Shown here one piece after another: positions 1 to 9,008 of a stretch of 64,000 nt of DNA. A program made the translations under genes and the position numbers. Each line of letters opens with the position of its first letter. The stretch's first letter is position 1. Source of the stretch: Azospirillum sp. SYSU D00513 (GTDB lineage: Bacteria > Pseudomonadota > Alphaproteobacteria > Azospirillales > Azospirillaceae); the NCBI RefSeq assembly GCF_017356015.1, contig NZ_JAFIQV010000010.1, forward strand, positions 89,475 through 153,474, in the 5' to 3' direction. The notes below the pieces were generated by a model that worked only from the letters and a program-made list of their open reading frames with translations, was not told the origin of the DNA and ran no database searches.

Positions 1-2
1 TG

Positions 3-881
3 CACCATCCCGCCGCCAAGGCCTTCCTGGAGGCGGGCATCCACGTCATCTGCGACAAGCCGCTGACCACCACCGTGGAGGACGCCGAGGACCTCGCCGC
101 CGCCGTGGAGCGCAGCGGCCTCGTCTTCGCGCTGACGCACAACTACACGGGCTACCCGATGATCCGGCAGGCCCGCGCCATGATCGAGGCGGGGGAGCTG
201 GGCACGATCCGCGTCGTGCAGGTCGAATACCCGCAGGACTGGCTGACCACGCGGCTGGAGGACAGCGGGCAGAAGCAGGCGGCCTGGCGCACCGACCCCG
301 CGCAGAGCGGCATCGCCGGCTGCGTCGGCGACATCGGCACCCACGCCTTCCAACTCGCCGAGTTCGTCACGGGGCTGCGCTGCGCGCAGCTCGCCGCCGA
401 CCTCCACACCTTCGTGGAGGGGCGCCGGGTGGACGACAACGCCCACATGATGCTGCGCTACGCCAATGGTGCCCGTGGCATGCTCTGGGCGAGCCAGGTG
501 GCCCCTGGCCACGAGAACGGCCTGCGCCTGCGCGTGTATGGCGACAAGGGCGGGATCGAATGGTTCCAGGAGCAGCCGAACCAGCTCCGCGTCTCCCCCT
601 TCGGCGAGCCGCCGCGCACCGTCACGCGGGGCGGCCCCGGATCGAACGCGGCCGCCGCCTACGCCACCCGCATCCCGTCCGGCCATCCGGAGGGCTATCT
701 GGAAGGCTTCGCCCAGCTCTACCGCGACACCGCCGACCTGATCGGCGCCCGCATGGGCTGGGGCGACCCCGACCCGCAGGCCCGCCTGGTGCCCACCGTG
801 CAGGACGGCGTGCGCGGCGTCCGCTTCATCCACGCCGCCGTGGAGTCCAGCCGCAGGGGTGCGGCCTGGGTCGAGCTGTAA
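3..881 (+). CDS. Gfo/Idh/MocA family oxidoreductase (5' partial)
   Basis: The gene enters from outside the window, so the N-terminal nucleotide-binding glycine motif is missing; about 292 residues remain. The first visible residues read HHPAAKAFLEAGIHVICDKPL, the family hallmark around the nicotinamide pocket, with the K of DKP expected to bind cofactor and substrate. A C-terminal alpha/beta domain (GGIEWFQEQPNQLRVSPF and later GHPEGYLEGFAQLY) is typical of myo-inositol/sugar dehydrogenases. It ends TAA, and 124 bp later a xylulokinase starts on the same strand, so a carbohydrate or polyol catabolic operon is likely. Substrate cannot be assigned. Confidence 0.9.
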   Translation, partial: HHPAAKAFLEAGIHVICDKPLTTTVEDAEDLAAAVERSGLVFALTHNYTGYPMIRQARAMIEAGELGTIRVVQVEYPQDWLTTRLEDSGQKQAAWRTDPAQSGIAGCVGDIGTHAFQLAEFVTGLRCAQLAADLHTFVEGRRVDDNAHMMLRYANGARGMLWASQVAPGHENGLRLRVYGDKGGIEWFQEQPNQLRVSPFGEPPRTVTRGGPGSNAAAAYATRIPSGHPEGYLEGFAQLYRDTADLIGARMGWGDPDPQARLVPTVQDGVRGVRFIHAAVESSRRGAAWVEL

Positions 882-888
882 GAGCAAC

Positions 889-983
889 CACCCTCACCCT
901 CCCTCTCCCGGGGCGGGAGAGGGGAGTCCAGCGCTCGGCTCAAGTCCCCTCTCCCGTCCCGGGAGAGGGCTAGGGTGAGGGTG
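889..983. repeat. Intergenic compound palindrome (CCCTCTCCC family)
   Basis: Two hairpins, each built on ccctctcccg/gggagaggg, are nested inside outer arms caccctcaccct (889-900) and agggtgagggtg (972-983). It lies between the oxidoreductase and xylB. Shorter relatives occur near 7447 and 57315. It looks like a dispersed extragenic palindrome, possibly acting as a processing or attenuation hairpin; that role is inference. Confidence 0.7.
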
Positions 984-1005
984 CAAATCCAAAGGAAGAC
1001 TATTC

Positions 1006-2472
1006 ATGCATCTCGGCATCGACCTCGGCACGTCCGGCGTCAAGGCGGTCCTGATCGACGGGAAGCAGCGGCTGGTCGGGCAGGCGACGGCGCCGCTGGA
1101 GGTCAGCCGGCCCCAGCCGCTCTGGTCGGAGCAGGACCCGGAGGATTGGTGGGCCGCGACGCGGCAGGCCATCGCCGAGCTGCGCCGGCTGCACCCGGAC
1201 GCCATGGCGGCGGTGCGGGGCATCGGCCTGTCGGGGCAGATGCACGGGGCGACGCTGCTGGACGCCGGTGACCGGGTGCTGCGGCCGGCCATTCTGTGGA
1301 ACGACGGGCGCAGCGGCGCCGAATGCGCGGAGCTGGAGCGGCGCGTGCCGGGCCTGCGGGCGATCACCGGCAACCGCGCCATGCCCGGCTTCACCGCGCC
1401 GAAGCTGCTGTGGGTCGCCAACCATGAGCCGGAAGTCTTCAGGGCGACCGCCAAGGTGCTTCTGCCCAAGGATTACCTGCGCCTGCGCATGACCGGCACC
1501 CATGCTTCCGACCTGTCGGATTCCGCCGGAACCCTGTGGGTGGACGTGGCGAAGCGCTGCTGGTCGGCGGAAATGCTGGCCGCCACCGGCCTGACCGAAT
1601 TCCACATGCCACGCCTGTATGAGGGATCCGACGCCACCGGCACGCTGCTGCCGGACGTGGCGGCGGAATGGGGCGTGCCGGCCGACGCCGTCGTCGCGGC
1701 GGGGGCCGGCGACAACGCGGCGGGGGCCGTCGGCGTCGGGGTGGTGGCGCCGGGGACGGCCTTTCTGTCGCTCGGCACCTCGGGCGTGCTGTTCGTCAGC
1801 GGCGACCGCTTCGCGCCCAACCCGGAACGTGGCGTCCACGCCTTCTGCCACGCGCTGCCCAGCCGCTGGCACCAGATGTCCGTCATCCTCAGTGCGGCGA
1901 GCTGCCTGACCTTCGCCGCCCGGCTGACCGGCGCGCCGGACGAGGCCACCCTGCTTCGGGAGGCGGAGGCGCATGCGGAGGACATCGGCTCGCTGGTCTT
2001 CCTGCCCTACCTGTCGGGCGAGCGCACGCCGCACAACGACCCTCACGCCAAGGGCGTCTTCTTCGGCCTGACCCACGAGACGAACCGCGCCGCACTGGCA
2101 CTCGCGGTGCTGGAGGGGGTGGCCTTCGCCTTCGCCGACGGGCTCGCGGTGCTGGAGGAGGCGGGAGCCTCCGTGGACCGCATGCTGGTCATCGGCGGCG
2201 GGGCGCGTAGCGCCCTGTGGGGCCGCATCCTGGCGAGCGCCCTCGGGCGGCCGCTCGACTATCCGGCGGGAGCGGAGGTCGGGCCGGCCTTCGGCGCCGC
2301 CCGGCTCGGCCGGCTGGCCGCGACCGGCGAGGACCCCGATTCCGTCTGCCGCCCCTTGGAAATCCGCCACACGGTCGAGCCCGATCCCGCCCTGGCTGCC
2401 CGCATGGCAGGCCGCCGCCGCCTGTTCCAGCGCCTCTACGGCGACCTGCGGGAGGCCTTCGCCGGGTCATAG
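1006..2472 (+). CDS. xylB: Xylulokinase
   Basis: FGGY-family carbohydrate kinase of 488 residues, close to the 484 of the E. coli enzyme; it phosphorylates D-xylulose with ATP for the pentose phosphate pathway. The N-terminus has the phosphate-binding DLGTSGVKAVL motif, then SGQMHG, and GAGDNAAGAVG with D236 as the expected catalytic base. The C-terminal domain has GGGARSALWGRILA. The start follows an AAAGGAAG ribosome-binding stretch. It sits downstream of a Gfo/Idh/MocA enzyme, as in many sugar/polyol loci. A different ketose specificity within the family is possible. Confidence 0.9.
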   Translation: MHLGIDLGTSGVKAVLIDGKQRLVGQATAPLEVSRPQPLWSEQDPEDWWAATRQAIAELRRLHPDAMAAVRGIGLSGQMHGATLLDAGDRVLRPAILWNDGRSGAECAELERRVPGLRAITGNRAMPGFTAPKLLWVANHEPEVFRATAKVLLPKDYLRLRMTGTHASDLSDSAGTLWVDVAKRCWSAEMLAATGLTEFHMPRLYEGSDATGTLLPDVAAEWGVPADAVVAAGAGDNAAGAVGVGVVAPGTAFLSLGTSGVLFVSGDRFAPNPERGVHAFCHALPSRWHQMSVILSAASCLTFAARLTGAPDEATLLREAEAHAEDIGSLVFLPYLSGERTPHNDPHAKGVFFGLTHETNRAALALAVLEGVAFAFADGLAVLEEAGASVDRMLVIGGGARSALWGRILASALGRPLDYPAGAEVGPAFGAARLGRLAATGEDPDSVCRPLEIRHTVEPDPALAARMAGRRRLFQRLYGDLREAFAGS

Positions 2473-2564
2473 GACTTTTCCCACGGGAATGACCCTTCCA
2501 GACCTTGCCCAGTCCACCACCGGCGGCTACCGTGCCGCCGGGCTTGCAACCGGCGCGTAGGGTC

Positions 2565-5387
2565 ATGCACGAAATCGTCGTTTATGTTCTGGGCGTTTCG
2601 GGGCTCCTGGCGCTGGTCAGCCTGCTGCCCCCGATCGCCGCACGGCTCCGGCTGCCCTACACCGTTCTGCTGGCCGCCGTCGGCGTCGCGCTGGGCACGC
2701 TGATCCAGGCTTTCGCCGGCACGAACGGCACCGGGCCGATCCATGATTTCCTGCGTTCGCTGGCCGACCTGAACATCTCGTCGGAAGCGCTGCTGTTCGT
2801 CTTCCTGCCGGTGCTGCTGTTCGAAACCTCGCTGACGGTCGAGGTGCGGCGGCTGTTCGACGACATGGCGGCGATTCTGCTGCTGGCCGTGGTGGCGGTC
2901 TTCGTCTGCACCTTCGCGGTCGGCTACGCGCTGAATCTCTTCACCAGCATAGGGCTGATCCCCTGCCTTCTGCTCGGCGCGATCCTCGCCTCCACCGACC
3001 CGGCGGCGGTGGTCGGCGTGTTCCGCGACCTCGGCGCGCCGCGCCGCCTGACCACGCTGGTCGAGGGCGAGAGCCTGCTGAACGACGCCGCGGCCATCGC
3101 GGTCTTCACCCTGCTGCTCGGCATCATGACGCGCCGCTCCGACGGCGGTGTGGTGGAAGCGGGCCTCGAATTCCTGAAGGATTTCTCCGGCGGTATCGTG
3201 ACCGGCTATCTCTGCGGGCGCCTCGCCTGCACGCTGGTGACCCATTACCGCAACCAGCCGATGGCCGAGATCACGCTGACGGTGGCGCTCGCCTACCTGA
3301 CCTACGTGCTGGCGGAGCATTACGTGGGTGTCTCGGGCGTCGTCGGCGTCGTCACCTCCGCCCTCGTCGTCGGGTCGGTCGGGCGGACGCGCGTTTCCCC
3401 GACCACCTGGGGTGCCATGGAGCATGTCTGGCGCCAGCTCGGCTTCTGGGCGAACTCCCTCATCTTCCTGCTGACCGCCATCCTGGTGCCGCGCCTGCTG
3501 AACTCGGTCGGCTGGGCCGATGTCGGGCTGCTCCTCGTCGTCGTGGTCGCCGCCGGGCTGGCGCGCGGCCTCGTTCTGTTCGGGCTGCTGCCGCTTCTGT
3601 CGGCGGCCGGCCTGTCACAGCGGGTCAGCGACGCCTACAAGGCGGTGATGCTGTGGGGCGGGCTGCGGGGGGCGGTGTCGCTCACCCTGGCGCTCGCCGT
3701 CACGGAGAACGGCCGGGTGCCGGACCGGGTGCAGGGCTTCGTCGCGGTGCTCGCCACCGGCTATGTCTTCTTCACCCTGTTCGTCAACGGCACGACGCTC
3801 CGCCCGCTGATCAAGCTGCTCGGTCTCGACCGGCTGTCGCCGGTGGAGGCCGTCATGCGCAACCGCGTGCTGGCCCTGTCGCTCGCCGACGTGCGGGAGC
3901 GGGTGACCGCCATCGGCCGCCATTACCATGTCGATCCGGCGTCCGTCGAAACGCTCGTCAGCGAATACACCGAGCGGCTGAGCGCCATCGACCGCGGCCG
4001 GAACAGCGAGGTCCCGGCCGGGGCGGAGGACCGCGTGACCGTGGGGCTCGCCATCCTCGCCAACCGCGAGGAGGAGCTGTATTTCGCCCATTTCAAGGAG
4101 GGCGTGATCTCCCGCGGCGTCATGGAGCTGCTGGCCGGGCGCACCGCCCGGCTGCTCGACGCGGTGCGGACGCAGGGCCGGGCGGGCTATCAGGCGTCGG
4201 AGGAGCCCTTCATCGCCTTCAGCACCGCGATGCGCATGGCGAGCTGGCTCCAGCGCCGGATGGGCGTCGAGGGGCCGCTCGCCCGGCGGCTGGCGATGCG
4301 GTTCGAGGTGCTGGTGGCGGTCGGCACGGTGCTGCGCGAGCTGCTCGACTTCACCCGGGGCAAGATCGCCTCCGTCCTCGGCGAGGACGCCGCGCGCGAG
4401 CTGGAGGGCATCCTGACCGTGCGGCTCGCCCTCGTCGACCAGGCGCTGGCCACCATGCGGCTGCAATATCCGGACTACGCCATCCTCCTCCAGAACCGCT
4501 ATCTCGGCCGCGCCGCGCTGCGGCTGGAGGAGGCCGACTACCGCACCATGTTCGCGGAGTCGATCATCAGCCAGGAGGTGCTGAACGATCTGGAGCGCGA
4601 CATGGAGAAGCGCCGCCGGGCGCTGGAGCGCGTGCCCAAGCTGGACCTCCGCCTGGACCTTCCGGAGATGGTCGGACGGGTGTCGATCTTCGCCGGGGTG
4701 AAGCCGGAACGGCTCGCCGGGATCGTCCGGCTGCTCCGCCCACGCCTCGCCCTGCCGGGCGAGATGATCGTGCGGCGCGGCGACAAGGGCGACGCCATGT
4801 TCTTCATCGCGTCGGGTGCCGTCGAGGTGCTGGTGCCCGGCCTCGCCGAGCCGGTCAATCTCGGCACCGGCGACTTCTTCGGCGAGATGGCGCTGCTGAG
4901 GGGCGGGCGGCGCAACGCCGACGTCCGCTCGCTCGGCTATTGCCAGCTTCTCGTCCTGTCCGAGCGTGATTTCCGCCGCTTCCTCCAGAAGGACGCCGAC
5001 CTGCGCGCCCACATCCAGGACGTCGCCGAGGCGCGCAGCCAGCCCGCCCCGGCGGGGGCCGGAGGGGAGGGGAGCGAAGCGGACGAGCAGGAGCAGCCCG
5101 TTCTCGACGGGCTCGAACCCGGCATGGCCGCGCCGGCGGACGGGGCACCCGCCGAACCGGTTCCGGCGGAAACGGCGGCGGCGGAGCCGGTTGGGGCTGA
5201 AACGGTCCCGGCGGAGCCCGCCCCAGCGGAACCGGCCATGGCCGAACCCGTGCCCGCGGAGGCGGCCCCGGTTTCCTCCGAAGAGGGACCCGGCGCGCCC
5301 GCGTTGCCAGAAACGCGGGCGCGCACTATCCTTGCTGGAAATGATGCCGGGCTTCCGTCCCGGAGTGATCGGGAAAAAGACGCATGA
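2565..5387 (+). CDS. NhaP-type Na+/H+ antiporter with C-terminal cyclic-nucleotide-binding domain
   Basis: About 940 residues from the ATG at 2565; an in-frame GTG at 2505 would add 20 residues before the first membrane helix and is less likely. Residues 1-420 form about a dozen membrane helices with the CPA1 signatures STDPAAVVGVF and VEGESLLNDAAAIAVF, which carry the ion-binding Asp residues. A soluble region follows, then near residues 700-810 a CAP_ED cyclic-nucleotide/effector domain (GDKGDAMFFIASGAVEVL, then FFGEMALLRGGRRNADV). The last 100 or so residues are an Ala/Pro/Glu repeat tail. Probable role: pH and sodium homeostasis gated by a small ligand; the ligand is not predictable. Confidence 0.9.
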   Translation: MHEIVVYVLGVSGLLALVSLLPPIAARLRLPYTVLLAAVGVALGTLIQAFAGTNGTGPIHDFLRSLADLNISSEALLFVFLPVLLFETSLTVEVRRLFDDMAAILLLAVVAVFVCTFAVGYALNLFTSIGLIPCLLLGAILASTDPAAVVGVFRDLGAPRRLTTLVEGESLLNDAAAIAVFTLLLGIMTRRSDGGVVEAGLEFLKDFSGGIVTGYLCGRLACTLVTHYRNQPMAEITLTVALAYLTYVLAEHYVGVSGVVGVVTSALVVGSVGRTRVSPTTWGAMEHVWRQLGFWANSLIFLLTAILVPRLLNSVGWADVGLLLVVVVAAGLARGLVLFGLLPLLSAAGLSQRVSDAYKAVMLWGGLRGAVSLTLALAVTENGRVPDRVQGFVAVLATGYVFFTLFVNGTTLRPLIKLLGLDRLSPVEAVMRNRVLALSLADVRERVTAIGRHYHVDPASVETLVSEYTERLSAIDRGRNSEVPAGAEDRVTVGLAILANREEELYFAHFKEGVISRGVMELLAGRTARLLDAVRTQGRAGYQASEEPFIAFSTAMRMASWLQRRMGVEGPLARRLAMRFEVLVAVGTVLRELLDFTRGKIASVLGEDAARELEGILTVRLALVDQALATMRLQYPDYAILLQNRYLGRAALRLEEADYRTMFAESIISQEVLNDLERDMEKRRRALERVPKLDLRLDLPEMVGRVSIFAGVKPERLAGIVRLLRPRLALPGEMIVRRGDKGDAMFFIASGAVEVLVPGLAEPVNLGTGDFFGEMALLRGGRRNADVRSLGYCQLLVLSERDFRRFLQKDADLRAHIQDVAEARSQPAPAGAGGEGSEADEQEQPVLDGLEPGMAAPADGAPAEPVPAETAAAEPVGAETVPAEPAPAEPAMAEPVPAEAAPVSSEEGPGAPALPETRARTILAGNDAGLPSRSDREKDA

Positions 5388-5761
5388 CCGGTTTGGCGAA
5401 CCTCTCCCTCGACGACAACCGGACCCTTCAGGCCATCGGCATCCTGGCCGACGTGCTGGACGGGGTGGACGGGCCGGGTGGGCTCGACACGGTGCTCGTG
5501 TCCAAGGCGCTGCGGCAGGTGATCGCCACCAAGTCGCGGCCGGCCCTGGAGTTCGCGACGCGGGCCTTCAACACGCTGGACCCGGATGTCCGCCGCCGTG
5601 TCGCCGAGACGGCCGACAACGCTGCCCACGACGCGGTCGAGCTGCGCGGGCGGGTCGCGGGCTTCCTGTCCACGGCGCCGAAGCGGGCTCAGGCCCCCAA
5701 CCAGTCGACCAGCCTGCTGAACGCCCTCAATATGCGGTCGCGCCGGCGTCCGACTCCATGA
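5384..5761 (+). CDS. Conserved hypothetical protein coupled to antiporter
   Basis: A 125-residue soluble protein, mostly helical, with no signal peptide, membrane segment or motif I recognise. Its ATG overlaps the antiporter stop (ATGA), so the two are probably translationally coupled. The C-terminus turns basic and low-complexity (MRSRRRPTP) and its 3' end overlaps the end of the convergent LysR gene by 35 bp. Function unknown; context suggests an accessory or regulator of the antiporter, which is inference only. Confidence 0.7.
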   Translation: MTGLANLSLDDNRTLQAIGILADVLDGVDGPGGLDTVLVSKALRQVIATKSRPALEFATRAFNTLDPDVRRRVAETADNAAHDAVELRGRVAGFLSTAPKRAQAPNQSTSLLNALNMRSRRRPTP

Positions 5762-6713
5762 CGGAACGCTCGTCCGGAGCAGGCTCTTCGGCCGAAAGGG
5801 CCGCGCTCAGGGCGCGGTCCCAATAGGGCTTCGGGCCGAAGCGGGCGGCCAGGAAATCGACGAAGACCCGCACCTTGGGCGACAGGTGCCGGTTCTGCGG
5901 GTAGACCGCGAAGACGGAGGAATCCGTCCCGTCGAACTCGGCCAGCACCTCGCGCAGGGCGCCGGAATGCAGCGCCTCGCCGCAGATGAAGGTCGGCAGG
6001 ACCACCACCCCCGCGCCGGCGATGGCGCCCGCGAGCAGCATGTCGCCGTTGTTGGAACGCAGGCTGCCCGACACCCGCACCGACTGGATCTGGCCGTCCA
6101 CGCGGAACTGCCATTGTTCCGCCAGGGGAACGTTCGTGTAGATCAGGCAGTTGTGGTCGGCGAGATCCTGCGGCCTGGCGGGGATCCCGTGCTTTTCCAG
6201 ATAGGCCGGGCTGGCGCAGATCGCCCGCCGGTTCGGGGCGAGCCGCTTGGCGATGAGCGAGCTGTCGCGCAGCCGCCCGATGCGCACGGCGAGGTCGTAG
6301 CCCTCGTCCACCAGATCGACGTAGCGGTCGTTCAGGTCGATGTCGATCTCGATGTCCGGGTAGCGCGTCAGGAAATCCGCCACCGCCGGGGCCATGTGGA
6401 CCAGCGCGAAGGAGGCAGGCGCGTTGATCCGCAGCCGTCCCCGGGGGGCGGCGTGAAGGTCCGCGACGGCCTGTTCCGCCTCCTCAAGGTCGGCGAGGAT
6501 GCGGATGCAGCGCTCGTAATAGGCTTGGCCGACCTCGGTCAGGCTCAGCCTGCGGGTGGTGCGGTTCAGCAGCCGCGCGCCCAGCCGGTTCTCCAACTCC
6601 GCGATGCGGCGGGAGACCACGGATTTGGACAGGTTGAGCCTGTCCGCGGCGGCGGTGAAGCTCTTGCTGTCCACCACCTTGATGAAGGCGAGCATATCGT
6701 CGAGACGGTCCAT
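5727..6713 (-). CDS. LysR-family transcriptional regulator
   Basis: 328 residues. The N-terminal winged helix-turn-helix (FIKVVDSKSFTAAADRLNLS, then SRRIAELENRLGARLLNRTTR) is classical LysR, followed by the periplasmic-binding-protein-like co-inducer domain typical of the AaeR/DmlR-like subgroup. It is divergent from wrbA with a 128-bp gap, the usual arrangement for a LysR regulator and its target. The extreme C-terminus overlaps the preceding convergent gene. Inducer unknown; a quinone or electrophile response is inferred from the neighbours wrbA and a glutathionyl-hydroquinone reductase. Confidence 0.93.
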   Translation of the reverse strand: MDRLDDMLAFIKVVDSKSFTAAADRLNLSKSVVSRRIAELENRLGARLLNRTTRRLSLTEVGQAYYERCIRILADLEEAEQAVADLHAAPRGRLRINAPASFALVHMAPAVADFLTRYPDIEIDIDLNDRYVDLVDEGYDLAVRIGRLRDSSLIAKRLAPNRRAICASPAYLEKHGIPARPQDLADHNCLIYTNVPLAEQWQFRVDGQIQSVRVSGSLRSNNGDMLLAGAIAGAGVVVLPTFICGEALHSGALREVLAEFDGTDSSVFAVYPQNRHLSPKVRVFVDFLAARFGPKPYWDRALSAALSAEEPAPDERSVMESDAGATAY

Positions 6714-6841
6714 GGCATTGTTCTACACCACGAAACAATGAAATGCCAGAGCGGCGCATTACGAAAGGCGCCCCCGACCGTTAAAAGGGTGGGGCGGCGG
6801 CAACGCCGCCTGTCCTCGTAAACGACAAAGGAACGCATCCC

Positions 6842-7444
6842 ATGGCCAAGGTTCTGGTGGTCTATTACAGCAGCTGGGGTCACACCTCCGCGATGGCTCA
6901 GGCGGTGGCGGAAGGCGCCCGTTCGGTGCCCGGAACCGAGGTGACCGTCAAGCGCGTCCCCGAACTGGTCCCGGCCGAGGTCGCCTCGCAGTTCCACTAC
7001 AAGGACGAGTCCGACGTTCCCGTCGCCAGCCCCGCCGAGCTGGCGGAATACGACGCCATCGTCTTCGGCACGCCGACCCGCTTCGGCAACATGGCGGCGC
7101 AGATGAAGAACTTCCTCGACCAGACCGGCGGCCTGTGGGCCAAGGGCGCCCTCGTCGGCAAGGTGGGCAGTGTCTTCACCTCCACCGCCACCCAGCATGG
7201 CGGCCAGGAATCCACCATCCTGACGACCCATGTCGTGCTCCTGCACCACGGCATGCTGATCGCCGGCCTGCCCTATTCCTTCCAGGGCCAGAACGGCGTG
7301 TCCGAAGTCATGGGCAACTCGCCCTATGGTGCCGCCACCATCGCCGACGCCGACGGCTCCCGCCAGCCGAGCGCGGTCGAACTCAACGGTGCCCGTTTCC
7401 AGGGCCGCCACGTCGCCGAGATCGCCACGAAGCTGCACGGCTGA
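6842..7444 (+). CDS. wrbA: NAD(P)H:quinone oxidoreductase WrbA
   Basis: 200 residues, the usual length of WrbA. The flavodoxin-like fold shows the FMN phosphate loop [12 protein letters not shown] at residues 8-19, the [25 protein letters not shown] segment that shapes the flavin site, and [14 protein letters not shown], all WrbA hallmarks. It reduces quinones by two electrons, avoiding semiquinone radicals. RBS AAAGGA lies 10 bp upstream. It heads a likely operon with the next gene, a glutathionyl-hydroquinone reductase, consistent with quinone detoxification under the divergent LysR regulator. Confidence 0.95.
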   Translation: MAKVLVVYYSSWGHTSAMAQAVAEGARSVPGTEVTVKRVPELVPAEVASQFHYKDESDVPVASPAELAEYDAIVFGTPTRFGNMAAQMKNFLDQTGGLWAKGALVGKVGSVFTSTATQHGGQESTILTTHVVLLHHGMLIAGLPYSFQGQNGVSEVMGNSPYGAATIADADGSRQPSAVELNGARFQGRHVAEIATKLHG

Positions 7445-7446
7445 TT

Positions 7447-7477
7447 CTCTCCCTCTCCCCCGGCGGGGAGAGGGAAT
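7447..7477. repeat. CCCTCTCCC-type hairpin between wrbA and yqjG
   Basis: Short inverted repeat ctccctctcccc/ggggagaggga with a small loop just after the wrbA stop, the same sequence family as the compound palindrome near 889. It may partly uncouple expression of the downstream gene; that is inference. Confidence 0.55.
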
Positions 7478-7500
7478 TTCAGAAAAAGAGGAGGACGGCC

Positions 7501-8448
7501 ATGGGTCTGTTGATCGAGGGGCGCTGGCACGACCAGTGGTACGACACCAAATCCACGGGCGGCGCCTTCGTGCGGTCGCAAAGCCGCTTCCGCAATTGGG
7601 TGAAGGCGGACGGCTCGACGCCCTTCGCGCCGGAACCCGGCCGTTACCATCTCATCGTCTCCTTGGCTTGCCCCTGGGCGCACCGCACCCTGATCTTCCG
7701 TGCCCTGAAGCGGCTGGAATCGGCCATCACCGTTTCGGTGGTCGAGCCGCTGATGCTGGAGGAGGGCTGGGTCTTCGCCGAGCTCGAACTGGTCACCGGG
7801 GCCAAGCGCCTGCACGAGGTCTATACCAAGGCCATGCCCGACTACACGGGGCGGGTCACCGTGCCCGTCCTTTGGGACAAGCGCGACGGCACGATCGTCA
7901 GCAATGAATCGGCGGAGATCATCCGCATGCTGAACCGCGAGTTCGACGCCTTCGCCGACCGCTCCCACGACCACTACCCGGCCGACCTGGCGGAGGAGAT
8001 CGACCGGATCAACGATTATGTCTACGACCGGGTGAACAACGGCGTCTACAAGGCCGGATTCGCCACCAGCCAGGAGAAGTACGAGGAGGCCTTCGACGCG
8101 CTGTTCGAAGCGCTCGACGAGCTGGAGGCGCGCCTGTCCCGGCAGCGCTATCTCGTGGGCGACCGGCTGACGGAGGCCGACTGGCGGCTCTTCACCACGC
8201 TGGTGCGCTTCGACGCGGTCTATGTCGGCCATTTCAAGTGCAACCGGCAGCGCATCGCCGACTACCCGAACCTGTCCGGCTATCTGCGGGAGCTGTACCA
8301 GGTGCCGGGCATCGCGGGAACCGTGAACTTCGACCACATCAAGCGGCATTATTACGGCAGCCACGCCACCATCAACCCGACCGGCATCGTGCCGAAGGGG
8401 CCGGCGCTGGATTTGGACGCGCCGCACGGACGCGATCGGCTGGCTTGA
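7501..8448 (+). CDS. yqjG: Glutathionyl-hydroquinone reductase (YqjG/ECM4-type GST)
   Basis: 315 residues from the ATG at 7501, preceded by AGGAGG; the frame stays open further upstream only as an artefact. The N-terminal thioredoxin fold carries SLACPWAHRTLIFRALKRLE, where C57 is the Xi-class catalytic cysteine, and the conserved PVLWD...SNESAEIIRMLN glutathione site follows. The C-terminal helical domain contains DDVYDR-like NDYVYDRVNNGVYKAGFATSQ, typical of the Xi class. It removes glutathione from glutathionyl-hydroquinones, fitting its place after wrbA. Confidence 0.93.
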   Translation: MGLLIEGRWHDQWYDTKSTGGAFVRSQSRFRNWVKADGSTPFAPEPGRYHLIVSLACPWAHRTLIFRALKRLESAITVSVVEPLMLEEGWVFAELELVTGAKRLHEVYTKAMPDYTGRVTVPVLWDKRDGTIVSNESAEIIRMLNREFDAFADRSHDHYPADLAEEIDRINDYVYDRVNNGVYKAGFATSQEKYEEAFDALFEALDELEARLSRQRYLVGDRLTEADWRLFTTLVRFDAVYVGHFKCNRQRIADYPNLSGYLRELYQVPGIAGTVNFDHIKRHYYGSHATINPTGIVPKGPALDLDAPHGRDRLA

Positions 8449-8529
8449 GAAAAGGCGGTGGCCTGAACGCGATCTTCGCCCGTTCGGACGGTTTATCCCT
8501 CCACATCGGCAATACCGAGGGAGTGGAGA

Positions 8530-8913
8530 ATGAACCGATTACGTCTTGCCACCGCCGCGGTCGCGGCCATGCTGGCCGTCTCTCCGGCGGCCCTGGCGCA
8601 GCAGCAGAACCAGGGCGGCGGCTGGTCCGGCACGCTCGACCAGCTCAACCGGGCGGTGAACCCCAACAGCTACGAGGGCCAGCAGCAGCGCGAGCAGATC
8701 GAGCGCGACCGCCGCAATTCCGGAGCTTCGGGCTATGACGACAGCGCCCGCTCGTCCGGCTCCTCCGGCAACCGCGGGGGCTCCCGCTTCGACCGCTATT
8801 CCGACCGCGAGCTTCAGGACCAGTACGACCGCGTCGCCGACGAACAGCGCCGCGTCCAGCGCGAGCGCCGCGATCTCGAAGATGAGATGAGCCGCCGCGG
8901 CCTGTCCCGCTGA
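8530..8913 (+). CDS. Secreted Gln/Arg-rich coiled-coil protein
   Basis: 127 residues with a clear Sec signal peptide (MNRLRLATAAVAAMLAVSPA, cleavage probably after ALA-Q at about residue 24). The mature part is short, hydrophilic and unusual: a Gln-rich start, a Ser/Gly-rich linker, and a charged C-terminal helix (DQYDRVADEQRRVQRERRDLEDEMSRRG) predicted to coil. No catalytic motif. Function unknown; an envelope structural role is possible. RBS GGGAGTGGAGA precedes the ATG. Confidence 0.8.
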   Translation: MNRLRLATAAVAAMLAVSPAALAQQQNQGGGWSGTLDQLNRAVNPNSYEGQQQREQIERDRRNSGASGYDDSARSSGSSGNRGGSRFDRYSDRELQDQYDRVADEQRRVQRERRDLEDEMSRRGLSR

Positions 8914-8937
8914 GGCGTTCCTGAAGGGTTCATTGGG

Positions 8938-8973
8938 ACGGCCCCGCGGCGGAACCGCCGGCGGGGCCGTTCG
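8938..8973. terminator. Strong GC hairpin after the secreted protein gene
   Basis: acggccccgc-ggcgg / ccgcc-ggcggggccgt with a 2-3 nt loop and one bulged base, 25 bp after the stop codon; the following bases (tcgttg) are only weakly T-rich. Likely a terminator or 3'-end stabiliser for the gene ending at 8913. Confidence 0.55.
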
Positions 8974-9008
8974 TTGCTCATCCATCGCAACCGAACGAGG
9001 CCAGGCGC

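Noticed and set aside
1000..2370. Long open frame opposite xylB (and many similar ones, e.g. opposite polA, the antiporter, and the sensor kinases)
   Set aside because: High GC produces long open antisense frames; these are His/Arg/Gly-rich with no motif, while the plus-strand genes have clear family signatures.
2505..2564. Alternative GTG start of the antiporter
   Set aside because: Adds a Pro/Ala-rich stretch before the first membrane helix; the ATG at 2565 fits the family.
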